From NCBI GenBank assembly GCA_003612395.1, contig RAYQ01000003.1, forward strand, positions 186,001 through 250,000: a stretch of DNA of 64,000 nucleotides, written 5' to 3'. The notes below the pieces were generated by a model, which had not been told where the DNA came from, searched no databases, and was given only the letters and a program-made list of their open reading frames with translations. Origin of the DNA: Parablautia intestinalis. GTDB taxonomy: Bacteria; Bacillota; Clostridia; Lachnospirales; Lachnospiraceae. This document shows positions 25,351 to 34,078 of this stretch, in pieces (positions within the stretch are counted from its first letter, which is position 1; the number at the start of each line of letters is the position of its first letter). The position numbers and the translations under genes were made by a program.

Positions 25351-25395
25351 AATGTCATTTCGTTTAGCGTCCAAAGCCGTTAACTAAATGACATT
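25351..25395 (-). promoter_or_regulatory. Intercistronic hairpin between GntP and dehydratase genes
   Basis: AATGTCATTT (25351-25360) pairs perfectly with AAATGACATT (25386-25395), and the inner CGTTTAGCG/CGTTAAC can extend the stem imperfectly. It lies between two genes of one probable operon, so it may be a processing or stability element, or a partial terminator. Confidence 0.4.
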
Positions 25396-25408
25396 GACCC
25401 GTATTCTC

Positions 25409-26767
25409 CTATGCAAAAAATGATATAATTAACGCCACTACGAAACCGGTACCGCCTACAAGGGTCTCCATAATCGTCCATGTCTTTAATGTCATTTTTT
25501 CATCCATGCCGACCAGAGATTTCACAAGCCAGAAACCTGAATCATTAAAGTGGGAACAAACCGTTGCGCCTCCTGCCACAGCCGCTGTTGTGCATGCCAG
25601 GTATAAAGGAGACAGCTCCGCGATACCCGGAATAGCTGCAATAATTCCTGCTGCCATAGTCATTGCTACGGTTGCGGAACCTACACAGATGCGAACAAGG
25701 GCTGCTACAATAAAGGCAAGCACTACAATAGGCAAAGACATGGAAGACACCGCTTTTCCAATCACATCACCAAGACCTGAATACTGCAGTACATAGCGCA
25801 GTACGCCGCCGCATGCGGTTACAAGCAGAATCAGTCCTGTAGGCTCTAAAGACTTGGTCATAACCTTTTCCAGTTCCCCGGTACTGTATCCGTGCCTGAG
25901 TCCAAGAAGAATCATTGCAGTAACAGTTGCAATAAGAAGTGCAACAAAGGGCTCGCCAAGGAATCCAAATACCGGCTGCAAAAAGCTAAGGGCCGGAATA
26001 ACTCCTGTCACGGAATCCAGTATAATCAGTACAAGAGGAATCAGAATAATACCTACAATTGCCCAGAAATTAGGCAGCTTGGACTCATCATAGTCTTCCT
26101 GGTTTGCCACATGCTCCGGCACCGGAACATAGAATTTCTTTCCGCAGACAGAACCCCATACAGGTCCTGCCACAATCATTGCCAACGTTCCACAGCAGAT
26201 ACCTACCAGAATAACCCATCCCAGTTCCACATTTAACATGGTTGCAACAAGAATCGGGCCCGGCGTGGGCGGTATAAATGCATGGCCTACTGCAAGCCCG
26301 GCCAAAAGCGGAATTGCATAAAACAGCGAAGATCTCTTTGTTCTTTTTGCAAGTGAAAATGCCAAAGGGATCAAAATAATAAGACCGGCGTCAAAAAATA
26401 CCGGCATTGCAATTACCAGTCCTGTAATTCCCAGAGCCCAGGCCGCCTTCTTATCGCCGAACCATTTCACCATAGTTACCGCAAGGGTCTGCGCACCGCC
26501 TGATATCTCCAGTATTGCCCCAAACATGGAGCCAAGTCCTACTAACAGTGCAATTCCTTTCAGGGTATTGCCGATACCGTCATTTACCGCAGTGACAATA
26601 TCCTCCACCGGCATACCTGCAATCAGGCCAATAGCAATGGCACCAATTAAAATAGAAATCATAGCCTGAATTTTAAACTTAATGATCAAAACCAATAAAA
26701 TCACCAATCCGATGATTGCCGCAATTACAAGCCTTGTAGGATTTAAAGCAGCTTCCTGTGCATTCAT
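25409..26767 (-). CDS. GntP family gluconate:H+ symporter
   Basis: A 452-residue permease with about 13 hydrophobic segments, related to GntT/GntP. Visible family blocks include PVFFDAGLIILIPLAF, AVGHAFIPPTPGPI and VCSHFNDSGFWLVK. It imports aldonates (gluconate, ketodeoxy acids) by proton symport in the cytoplasmic membrane. The ATG at 26767 with GAGAGGG ahead is preferred over the longer frame from 26800. Same strand and cluster as the dehydratase and KdgK; GntR lies upstream on the same strand. Confidence 0.92.
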   Translation of the reverse strand: MNAQEAALNPTRLVIAAIIGLVILLVLIIKFKIQAMISILIGAIAIGLIAGMPVEDIVTAVNDGIGNTLKGIALLVGLGSMFGAILEISGGAQTLAVTMVKWFGDKKAAWALGITGLVIAMPVFFDAGLIILIPLAFSLAKRTKRSSLFYAIPLLAGLAVGHAFIPPTPGPILVATMLNVELGWVILVGICCGTLAMIVAGPVWGSVCGKKFYVPVPEHVANQEDYDESKLPNFWAIVGIILIPLVLIILDSVTGVIPALSFLQPVFGFLGEPFVALLIATVTAMILLGLRHGYSTGELEKVMTKSLEPTGLILLVTACGGVLRYVLQYSGLGDVIGKAVSSMSLPIVVLAFIVAALVRICVGSATVAMTMAAGIIAAIPGIAELSPLYLACTTAAVAGGATVCSHFNDSGFWLVKSLVGMDEKMTLKTWTIMETLVGGTGFVVALIISFFA

Positions 26768-26802
26768 AATCTTTCCCTCTCTTTCATTTTTTCCGTCCAT
26801 AG

Positions 26803-26860
26803 CGAAGCATTTTTCGCTTCGGTATGTTGAACTAAATTATTTCCGGACAATTTAGTCAAC
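26803..26860 (-). promoter_or_regulatory. Two palindromes in the leader of the GntP gene
   Basis: CGAAGC/GCTTCG (26803-26821, 7-base loop) and GTTGA-ACTAAATT/AATTTAGT-CAAC (26826-26860) lie 36-93 bases upstream of the GntP start. They could be RNA hairpins or, for the second, an operator for the adjacent GntR regulator. The rest of 26861-27073 holds AT-rich promoter-like sequence and no gene. Confidence 0.45.
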
Positions 26861-27073
26861 CTTTACCACCTGCTAACTAACATCATATGGCTTATTCACA
26901 TAAGGATGGCTGGCAAAGCGTGGGCCGTGCCGGCATCCGCTGTTTAAATTCATCTCCCTCCTTTGCTTATTAATCATATGACGTATTATGTATTCTTAAT
27001 ATTATGTTACTTTTATTGCTTTATATTGTCAATATGTCTGATGTATGTTTGATCTTTTCGCTTATTTCAACAA

Positions 27074-27111
27074 AAAAAGGAAGAATTATCTGTTATTAAT
27101 CCTTCCTTTTT
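27074..27111. terminator. Terminator downstream of the GntR gene
   Basis: AAAAAGGAAG (27074-27083) pairs with CTTCCTTTTT (27102-27111) around 18 bases. The minus-strand copy ends in seven T, fitting the end of the GntR transcript, which stops at 27164. Confidence 0.65.
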
Positions 27112-27163
27112 GTGCATCTTTAACAATTATTCTCATTTCGTTTTTTGAAAGCAAAATTTTTTC

Positions 27164-27907
27164 TCATCTGCACGATAAATCATCTGATTTATTTTTCATT
27201 TCTGCTTTTTTATGCTCTTTATCCCTGCGGATCAATGCCTGCCGGTTGTAAGTTAAGTGCATGACCATGGCACATTTTGCCCCCACAGGATCATGATCTA
27301 AAATTGCATTTACCACCGCGCGATGGGTTTCAATTGTCTCCTGCATCAACGTTCTGTGGGTTAGGTTGGCAAATGTCATAACCGCCGTATTGATGACCGG
27401 AATCAGCGTCTCAACCACCCGGTTCTTGCTGCATCTTGCAATACAGGTATGAAATTCTATGTCTTTGGGTATATGGTTTTTTCCCTCCAGATATAATTGC
27501 TCCGTCTCATCACAAAGCCTTTTAAGCTGCTCTAATTCCTCCTGTGTTGCATATTCTGCTGCAAGAGACGCTATCTCCGGTTCAAGCAGCAATCGCACGT
27601 CAAACAATTCAAGAGCCAGTTTATACTTATCCTTCAGCTTAGACAGCCTTAAAGGATCATCCTCCACAGACTGCGTGGCCGCCACAAAGGTGCCGGATCC
27701 TCTTTTAACCTCCAGTATACCCTTTGTTACCAATCCTTTAACCGCTTCCCTTATGGTGCTGCGCCCTACCCCGAATTTCTCAGCCAGCTCAAACTCATTT
27801 GGTATTTTTTGTCCTACTTCTAACTGCTCCTGCCTGATAAAATTCAGCAGCTCATCCTCTATCTGCTCTCCCAGAAGTCTTTTATCAAACTTTTCAAACT
27901 GATACAT
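27164..27907 (-). CDS. FadR-type GntR family transcriptional regulator
   Basis: A 247-residue regulator with an N-terminal winged helix (residues 10-75; NEFELAEKFGVGRSTIREAVKGL is the recognition region, then KRGSGTFV wing) and an all-helical FCD effector domain whose metal-binding histidines fit DIEFHTCIA, TIETHRAVV and MVMHLTYNR. FCD regulators bind sugar acids and carboxylates, so it likely controls the downstream GntP-dehydratase-KdgK genes, which lie on the same strand. Confidence 0.88.
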   Translation of the reverse strand: MYQFEKFDKRLLGEQIEDELLNFIRQEQLEVGQKIPNEFELAEKFGVGRSTIREAVKGLVTKGILEVKRGSGTFVAATQSVEDDPLRLSKLKDKYKLALELFDVRLLLEPEIASLAAEYATQEELEQLKRLCDETEQLYLEGKNHIPKDIEFHTCIARCSKNRVVETLIPVINTAVMTFANLTHRTLMQETIETHRAVVNAILDHDPVGAKCAMVMHLTYNRQALIRRDKEHKKAEMKNKSDDLSCR

Positions 27908-28008
27908 AGCCTTACTTATTCCTGCCTAATCTATAGTATAAATATAAATAATTTTACTTTACAAATAAGTCTGTGTCAAATATCCTTTTTTACTTTTCAC
28001 AAACGCAC

Positions 28009-29034
28009 TTAAGTGCGCGGACTGATGCTTTTTCGGTCAATCAGGGAGGTGGCCACCTCCATTTTGACAGGAATATTGTCCGGATCCTGAATAAGCTCGC
28101 AAAGCCGGCGCACTGCCAGCTTTCCCATATACTGTTTTGGCACCCGGATGGTGCTTAAAGGTGGTTCAATATAAGTACACAGCGGAACATCATCAAATCC
28201 TATGACGGAGATATCAAGGGGCACACGATAGCCCTTTTCACGGAAAGCTTTTATGGCGCCGGTAGCAATCTGATCATTGTCCGCAAAGTAGCAGGGAGCC
28301 AGAGGTTCATCGTCCTCAAGCAGGGCATTCATATCCGCACAGGCACCTTCCACGGAAGGGGTCAGTCTGTGAACTATGGAACGGGAGGGACTCATACCGT
28401 TTTCTCTTATGGATTTATAAAATCCATCAGCCCTATTTTCAAAGTTATTAATAGGGTAGGCAGAGCGGAGGTACCCCGGCTGTTGTTTCCTTTTTTGAAT
28501 CAGATAATTTGTAGCCGTAAAAGCCCCCCTGACATTGTTGATAAGCACGCTGTCCACTTCCTGGTTTTCAAAGTAATTATCCAGAAGCACCAGCGGAATC
28601 GGACTGTTTGTAAAAGGAATAAAATCCTGCTCCGACATTTCTGTTCCAAGCAGCACAATTCCCTTTACCCCTATCCGGGTCCAGTTAAGAAGAAGTTTGT
28701 CTATGTTTTTCTCATCATACAAATAAAGTATATTTAAATCGTACTGCCTTATTTGGCACTCAGCTTCCACCCCTGCGGAAAGCTGGGAAAAAAAGGGGGT
28801 GTCCGTGACAATGGCGCCGTGTTTCCGGTAAAAAATAAAATAAATGGTACCACGGGAAGCGCCCGGGCTTTCCTGAGCGTGTATGCGTGAAAAATCATAT
28901 CCAAATTCTTTTGCAGCGGAAACAACCTTTTTTCGGGTGTAGGTGCTGACCCCGGGCTTATTATTAAGCGCCAGTGAAATGGCCGACTCCGATAGCCCAA
29001 GTTTCTTTGCAAGTTCTTTTGCTGTAATTGCCAT
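28009..29034 (-). CDS. LacI family regulator of the isomerase operon
   Basis: A 341-residue LacI-type regulator: HTH AKELAKKLGLSESAISLALN, hinge, then a periplasmic-binding-like sensor domain. It is divergent from the isomerase-transketolase-kinase operon, its likely target. The frame runs to 29139, but GGGGG lies before the ATG at 29034, and MAITAKELAKKLG is the canonical start. It shares blocks such as KHG...DTPFFS with the LacI protein at 34888, so the two are paralogues. Its leader carries hairpin repeat copy 2. Confidence 0.9.
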   Translation of the reverse strand: MAITAKELAKKLGLSESAISLALNNKPGVSTYTRKKVVSAAKEFGYDFSRIHAQESPGASRGTIYFIFYRKHGAIVTDTPFFSQLSAGVEAECQIRQYDLNILYLYDEKNIDKLLLNWTRIGVKGIVLLGTEMSEQDFIPFTNSPIPLVLLDNYFENQEVDSVLINNVRGAFTATNYLIQKRKQQPGYLRSAYPINNFENRADGFYKSIRENGMSPSRSIVHRLTPSVEGACADMNALLEDDEPLAPCYFADNDQIATGAIKAFREKGYRVPLDISVIGFDDVPLCTYIEPPLSTIRVPKQYMGKLAVRRLCELIQDPDNIPVKMEVATSLIDRKSISPRT

Positions 29035-29049
29035 ATTTCCCCCATTTTT

Positions 29050-29077
29050 GCGAGGTGAATAAAGTTCACCTTCGCTT
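29050..29077 (-). repeat. Leader hairpin repeat, copy 2
   Basis: GCGAGGTGAA...TTCACCTTCGC palindrome 16-43 bases upstream of the LacI start at 29034; 26 of 29 bases match the copy before aminopeptidase P (5191-5218). Confidence 0.6.
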
Positions 29078-29121
29078 AATTTACGATTGAAAAACAGACT
29101 GCTTAAGAGCATTATAAAAAA

Positions 29122-29177
29122 TTTAGTAAATTTAGTCAATTATATTGAGAAATTTACTCAACTATCAATTTAAATTG
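29122..29177. promoter_or_regulatory. Candidate LacI operators in divergent promoter
   Basis: Between the divergent LacI (29034) and isomerase (29271) genes lie TTTAGTAAATTTAGT, the palindrome TTGAGAAATTTACTCAA (29145-29161) and CAATTTAAATTG (29166-29177). Palindromes of this kind are typical LacI-family sites. Assignment is by position and symmetry only. Confidence 0.5.
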
Positions 29178-29270
29178 AGAAAAAAAGGGATTATAATGTG
29201 CTTACTATAAAAGATTTTCATTGCAAGTTTTATTTGCACAAGATTATTTTATCATGCAGGAGGTAAAAGT

Positions 29271-30689
29271 ATGGACAGGGTTGTATTAGGCATGGCGCCG
29301 ACAAGAAGAAGTATTTTTTCCGCACCGGATGCGGTCAAATATGCAGATTTAACCAGGAAAAGACTAAAAGAGCTGAACGTGGAATTCGTGGATATTGATG
29401 ATATCGCTGTGGACGGGCTGCTCCACGATGAACAGGACCGCATAAAAATCGCGGAAAAGTTTAAGACGGCCGGGGTAGACGGTCTGTTTTTCCCACATGG
29501 CAATTTTGGAACAGAGTACGAGGTGGCCAGGCTCGCCAAAGAATTAAACATACCCGTTTTATTATGGGGGCCAAGGGACGAACGGCCCGATGAAAACGGA
29601 ATCCGTCTGCGGGACAGCCAGTGCGGCCTTTTTGCAACAGGAAAAGTCCTTAGAAGATTCCGGGTTCCTTTTACCTATCTTTGTAACTGCAGACTGGAGG
29701 ATCCGGAATTTGAGCGCGGAATCCGGAATTTCCTTGCGGTATGTAATGTTGTAAAAACCTTCCGTAATATACGCATTTTACAGATGGGGCCCAGACCCTT
29801 TGATTTCTGGTCTACCATGTGCAATGAGGGAGAACTGCTTGAAAAATTTAATATCCAGCTTGCCCCCGTACCTCTTCCGGAGCTGACCGGGGAGCTGAAA
29901 AAAGCAAAGGAAGAAAAAACAAAGGTGCAGGAAGTGATGGCTTATTGCAGAGAGCACTTTGAAATACAAATTAAGGACGAGGAGCTGGAAAATGTGGCTG
30001 CCCTTAAGATAGCTGTCCGCTCTCTGGCGGATAAGTATGGGTGTAACGCCGGGGCAATCCAGTGCTGGAATGCCCTGCAGGGAGAACTGGGTATCATGCC
30101 CTGCGCGGCAAACAGCCTGCTAAATGATGAAGGCTTTCCTGTGGTATGCGAAACAGATATTCACGGAGCTGTCACCGCGCTTATGTGCGAAGCCGCGGGC
30201 ATGGGAGAGAACCGCACTTTCTTTGCAGACTGGACCGTCCGTCATCCTGACAATGAAAACGGAGAGCTGCTTCAGCACTGCGGTCCATGGCCGCTTTCCT
30301 GTCTGGCAGGAAAAGAGAAAGAGCCCTGCAGGCCTTCTATTGGTTATCCGCTGGCCTTTGATCATCCGGGAGCAGTGGAGTCTGAAGCAAAGCATGGAGA
30401 TTTAACCCTCTGCCGGTTTGACGGGGATAACGGAGCGTATTCCCTGCTGTTAGGCAATGCAAAAGGAGTGAACGGCCCTTATACAAAGGGAACTTATCTC
30501 TGGGTGGAGGTAAAGAATTTAAAGCGCCTGGAAGCAAAGATAGTGGAAGGGCCCTATATTCATCACTGTGTGGGAATTCATCAGAATGTGGTTCCGGTAC
30601 TGTATGAAGCCTGTAAATATATCGGCATTACGCCGGATCTGTATGATGATAATGAAGAAGACGTACGGGCGTTTATCCGTGGCGAGTAG
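29271..30689 (+). CDS. L-fucose/L-arabinose isomerase-fold aldose isomerase
   Basis: A 472-residue protein of the FucI/AraA superfamily, which interconverts aldoses and ketoses using a Mn2+ held by Glu/Asp/His. The N-terminal two-domain region has PHGNFGTEYEVARLAKEL and LLWGPRDERPD; the C-terminal domain has CETDIHGAVTALM and the terminal HHCVGIHQNVVPVLYEAC. It is shorter and more divergent than classical FucI (about 590) and AraA (about 500). First gene of an operon with a split transketolase and an FGGY kinase, so its ketose product is probably a pentulose. GCAGGAGG precedes the ATG. Confidence 0.8.
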   Translation: MDRVVLGMAPTRRSIFSAPDAVKYADLTRKRLKELNVEFVDIDDIAVDGLLHDEQDRIKIAEKFKTAGVDGLFFPHGNFGTEYEVARLAKELNIPVLLWGPRDERPDENGIRLRDSQCGLFATGKVLRRFRVPFTYLCNCRLEDPEFERGIRNFLAVCNVVKTFRNIRILQMGPRPFDFWSTMCNEGELLEKFNIQLAPVPLPELTGELKKAKEEKTKVQEVMAYCREHFEIQIKDEELENVAALKIAVRSLADKYGCNAGAIQCWNALQGELGIMPCAANSLLNDEGFPVVCETDIHGAVTALMCEAAGMGENRTFFADWTVRHPDNENGELLQHCGPWPLSCLAGKEKEPCRPSIGYPLAFDHPGAVESEAKHGDLTLCRFDGDNGAYSLLLGNAKGVNGPYTKGTYLWVEVKNLKRLEAKIVEGPYIHHCVGIHQNVVPVLYEACKYIGITPDLYDDNEEDVRAFIRGE

Positions 30690-30722
30690 AAAAAATAAAG
30701 GAAAGAAGGTCAGGAAGGGAGC

Positions 30723-31568
30723 GTGGCTATTAAGATGAGAGAATTAACGGCAAAATCATTTGAACTGCGGCAGATAGTTCTTGATATGATAATGCAGTCA
30801 GGGGGCGGTCATATCGGCGGTGATTTCAGCGTTATGGATATCCTGGTTACTTTGTATTTTAAACAAATGAATATCAGCCCGGAAAACAGGGACGATCCGG
30901 ACAGGGATATGTTTGTCCTGAGCAAAGGACATTCTGTGGAAGCATATTATGCGGTTTTAGCCGCTAAAGGATTTTTTGATACCGAAAAACTTGTCAGGGA
31001 ATTTTCGGCTTTTGGCTCAAAGTTTATCGGGCATCCCAACAACAAGCTGCCCGGAATCGAGATGAATTCCGGTTCTTTAGGACACGGGCTTCCTGTCTGC
31101 GTGGGCATGGCCCTTGCAGGCCGCATGGATAAACGGGGAAACCGGGTCTATACGGTGATGGGAGACGGAGAGCTGGCGGAAGGCTCCGTGTGGGAGGGCT
31201 TTATGGCCGCAGGACACTACAGGCTTTCCAATCTCTGCGCGGTGATTGACCGCAACAGACTGCAGATATCCGGCGGTACAGAGGAAGTTATGAGCCATGA
31301 AAATCTGGCGGACCGGATCCGCAGCTTTAATTGGAACGTGATTAACGTAAACGGCAACAGCATAGAAGAATTAAATAAAGCTTTCGAGGAAGCCCGGCTG
31401 GAAAAGCAAAAACCCACCTGTATTATTGCAGGTACCATAAAGGGCTTTGGAGGCGGCGAAATTATGGAAAACAAAGCGGTATGGCACCATAAGGTACCAT
31501 CGCAGGAAGAATATGAGACAATAAGGGCTGAGCTTAACAGAAGAAGGGAGGCAGCGCTTCATGAATAA
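30723..31568 (+). CDS. Transketolase, N-terminal (TPP-binding) subunit
   Basis: A 281-residue N-terminal half of transketolase encoded as its own gene. It contains GGGHIGGDFSVMDIL (early His), SLGHGLPVCVGMA and the TPP motif GDGELAEGS...N (about residues 143-175). It would pair with the next gene to transfer C2 units between ketose and aldose phosphates. The start is GTG with AGGAAGGGAGC ahead. It overlaps the C-subunit gene by eight bases, indicating translational coupling. Confidence 0.9.
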   Translation: MAIKMRELTAKSFELRQIVLDMIMQSGGGHIGGDFSVMDILVTLYFKQMNISPENRDDPDRDMFVLSKGHSVEAYYAVLAAKGFFDTEKLVREFSAFGSKFIGHPNNKLPGIEMNSGSLGHGLPVCVGMALAGRMDKRGNRVYTVMGDGELAEGSVWEGFMAAGHYRLSNLCAVIDRNRLQISGGTEEVMSHENLADRIRSFNWNVINVNGNSIEELNKAFEEARLEKQKPTCIIAGTIKGFGGGEIMENKAVWHHKVPSQEEYETIRAELNRRREAALHE

Positions 31569-32541
31569 AATACCAAACCGTAAAGCAATCTGCAACGTGC
31601 TTCTTGAAAGGGCACAGACAGACAGGGATATTGTGGTGCTGTGCAGTGACTCAAGAGGTTCGGCGTCTATGGCTCCGTTTTTTGAACGGTTCCCGGATCA
31701 ATCGGTAGAGGTTGGAATTGCGGAGCAGAATCTTGTAAGCCTATCCGCCGGCATGGCAAAATGCGGCAAGAAGGCCTTCTGTTTCTCCCCGGCAAGTTTT
31801 TTATCCACCCGCAGCTACGAACAGGCCAAAGTGGACGTAGCTTATTCAAACACCAATGTAAAGCTGGTGGGCATCAGCGGAGGTATCAGCTACGGAGAAC
31901 TGGGGATGAGCCATCATTCGGCGCAGGACATTGCGGCCATGTCATCCATTCCTAATATGAGGGTATACCTGCCCAGCGACCGCTTTCAGACTGCCTGCCT
32001 GACAGAGGCCCTTTTGCAGGATCAAAAGCCTGCCTACATCAGAGTGGGAAGAAACCCTGTGGAGAATATTTATCAGGAGTACTGCCCTTTTGAAATAGAT
32101 CAGGCATCCGTCATCCCTAACGGGGATGTGCAAAAAGCCGTGTCCAGTGGAAAAGCAAACTGGCAGGCACTTGGGGAAAATGATGTGGCGATTGTAGCAT
32201 GCGGAGAAATGACAGGACCTGCCGTGAGCGCGGCGGCGCTGCTTTGGGAAAAAGGAATCCCCAGCGTAGTTCTTGATATGTACTGTGTAAAGCCTTTAGA
32301 TAAAAAAGCGTTAATACAGGCAGCGGGGCATGCAAAGCTGGTGATTACCGTTGAAGAGCACTCTCCTTTTGGCGGCCTGGGAGCGGCAGTCAGCCAGGCT
32401 GTAGCGTCAGAGTGTCCCAAAAAGGTGATAAATCTGGCACTGCCGGATACCCCTGTTATAACCGGAAAATCTCAGGCAGTGTTTGATTATTACGGACTGA
32501 ACAGCGTGGGAATTGCAAAAACAGCGATGGAAAACCTGTAA
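31561..32541 (+). CDS. Transketolase, C-terminal subunit
   Basis: A 326-residue second half: the pyrimidine-binding domain with the catalytic glutamate in VEVGIAEQNLVSLSAGMA, the substrate loop SHHSAQDIAAMSSIPNMRV, and the C-terminal transketolase domain (ILD/LDMYCVKPLDKKALIQAA, VEEHSPFGGLGAAV). Dedicated split transketolases in sugar operons often act on unusual ketose phosphates, including D-apulose 4-phosphate. Confidence 0.9.
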   Translation: MNKIPNRKAICNVLLERAQTDRDIVVLCSDSRGSASMAPFFERFPDQSVEVGIAEQNLVSLSAGMAKCGKKAFCFSPASFLSTRSYEQAKVDVAYSNTNVKLVGISGGISYGELGMSHHSAQDIAAMSSIPNMRVYLPSDRFQTACLTEALLQDQKPAYIRVGRNPVENIYQEYCPFEIDQASVIPNGDVQKAVSSGKANWQALGENDVAIVACGEMTGPAVSAAALLWEKGIPSVVLDMYCVKPLDKKALIQAAGHAKLVITVEEHSPFGGLGAAVSQAVASECPKKVINLALPDTPVITGKSQAVFDYYGLNSVGIAKTAMENL

Positions 32542-32593
32542 TGTTTCGGGACCGCAAACTTACAGGGAAATGGCCAGAGGGAGAGGATTTATA

Positions 32594-34078
32594 ATGGAGC
32601 AGGATAAATATATCATCAGCATCGACCAGAGCACCCAGGGTACGAAAGCGCTTTTGTTTGATCGGACGGGCAGACTGCTTTGCAGGGCGGACCGTACCCA
32701 CCGGCAGATAGTAAACGATTTGGGCTGGGTGTCCCATGACGGGGAAGAAATCTACCGCAATGTGATTGCGGTGATACGGGATTTACTTCATAAAAGTGCA
32801 ATTGACAGCAGAAAAGTGGCCGGGCTTTCCATCAGCAACCAGCGGGAAACCTCGCTGATCTGGGATAAAGCCACAGGAAGGCCTTTAAACCATGCGGTGG
32901 TCTGGCAGTGTGCGCGGGCAACGGAAATCTGCGAACGTCCCGACATTTCAGCCCTGAAAGAGATTGTGCCGGAAAAAACCGGACTAAGACTTTCCCCTTA
33001 TTTCCCGGCTGCAAAGCTTTGCTGGCTTTTGGAAAATACAAAAGAGGCAGGCGAACTTGCGGGGAAGCATCAGCTGTGCCTTGGAACCATGGACGCCTAT
33101 CTGGTGTTTCGACTGACGCAGGGGATGTCTTACCGGACAGATTATTCCAATGCCTCCCGCACCCAGCTTTTTAATCTTTTTTCCCTTACATGGGACGAAG
33201 AGCTTTGCCGGGCCTTTGGCATCTGCCCGGAGGATTTGCCGGAAGTGACAGACTCGGACGCCTGCTTTGGAATGACGGACTGTGAAGGAACATTTGCGCA
33301 GCCCATTCCCATTTGCGGCGTTATGGGGGACTCCCATGCGGCTCTGTTTGGTCAGAACTGCCGCAAAAGGGGCCTTACGAAAACTACCTACGGCACCGGT
33401 TCTTCTATCATGATGAACATCGGAGAAAAGCCCATTATCAGCCGGAAGGGAATCGTTACATCCCTGGCGTGGGGAAGAAGCGGACAGGCGGAATATGTGC
33501 TGGAGGGAAATCTGAATTACACTGGAGCTGTGATTACCTGGCTGAAAGACGATTTGAAAATGATCGCCTGCGCAGGAGAAACCGAAAAGCTGGCAGAGGA
33601 GGCCCATCATGGAGATGCGCTTTATCTGGTGCCTGCCTTTACCGGGCTTGGGGCGCCCTATTGGGATTCTCATGCAAGGGCAGCAATCACAGGGATGGAT
33701 AGAAATACTGGACGCAGGGAAATCGTGCGGGCCGGACTGGAATGTATCGCCTATCAGATAGCCGACATTATTCAGGTAATGGAGGAAGAATCAGGGATAG
33801 AAGTCGCAGAACTGCGGGTGGACGGCGGCCCCACACGGAACAGGTATCTGATGCAGTTTCAGAGCGACATACTGAAAAAGAAAGTTGCCATTCCCCAGGC
33901 GGAGGAGCTTTCGGGAATTGGCGCGGCTTATATGGCAGGGCTTGCGCTGCACATCTGGGGAGAAGAAATATTTCATAATCTGGAAAGAACCCTTTATACC
34001 CCAAAAATGGATGAAAAAACAGCAGATAAAAAGCAAAAGGGCTGGAAAGAGGCTGTGACGAAAGTTATCCGGGCATAA
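32594..34078 (+). CDS. FGGY family carbohydrate kinase (GlpK-like subgroup)
   Basis: A 494-residue ATP-dependent sugar/polyol kinase. FGGY landmarks are IISIDQSTQGTKALLFD (phosphate 1), ISNQRETSLIWDK, DYSNASRTQLFNL, GDSHAALFGQ, TYGTGSSIMMN and the C-terminal LGAPYWDS...VDGGPTRNRYLMQFQSD. These read closest to glycerol kinase but the operon implies a ketose substrate. The frame opens at 32513; the ATG at 32594 with GGGAGAGG ahead is used. The 3' end overlaps the convergent diiron-protein gene by 14 bases. Confidence 0.87.
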   Translation: MEQDKYIISIDQSTQGTKALLFDRTGRLLCRADRTHRQIVNDLGWVSHDGEEIYRNVIAVIRDLLHKSAIDSRKVAGLSISNQRETSLIWDKATGRPLNHAVVWQCARATEICERPDISALKEIVPEKTGLRLSPYFPAAKLCWLLENTKEAGELAGKHQLCLGTMDAYLVFRLTQGMSYRTDYSNASRTQLFNLFSLTWDEELCRAFGICPEDLPEVTDSDACFGMTDCEGTFAQPIPICGVMGDSHAALFGQNCRKRGLTKTTYGTGSSIMMNIGEKPIISRKGIVTSLAWGRSGQAEYVLEGNLNYTGAVITWLKDDLKMIACAGETEKLAEEAHHGDALYLVPAFTGLGAPYWDSHARAAITGMDRNTGRREIVRAGLECIAYQIADIIQVMEEESGIEVAELRVDGGPTRNRYLMQFQSDILKKKVAIPQAEELSGIGAAYMAGLALHIWGEEIFHNLERTLYTPKMDEKTADKKQKGWKEAVTKVIRA

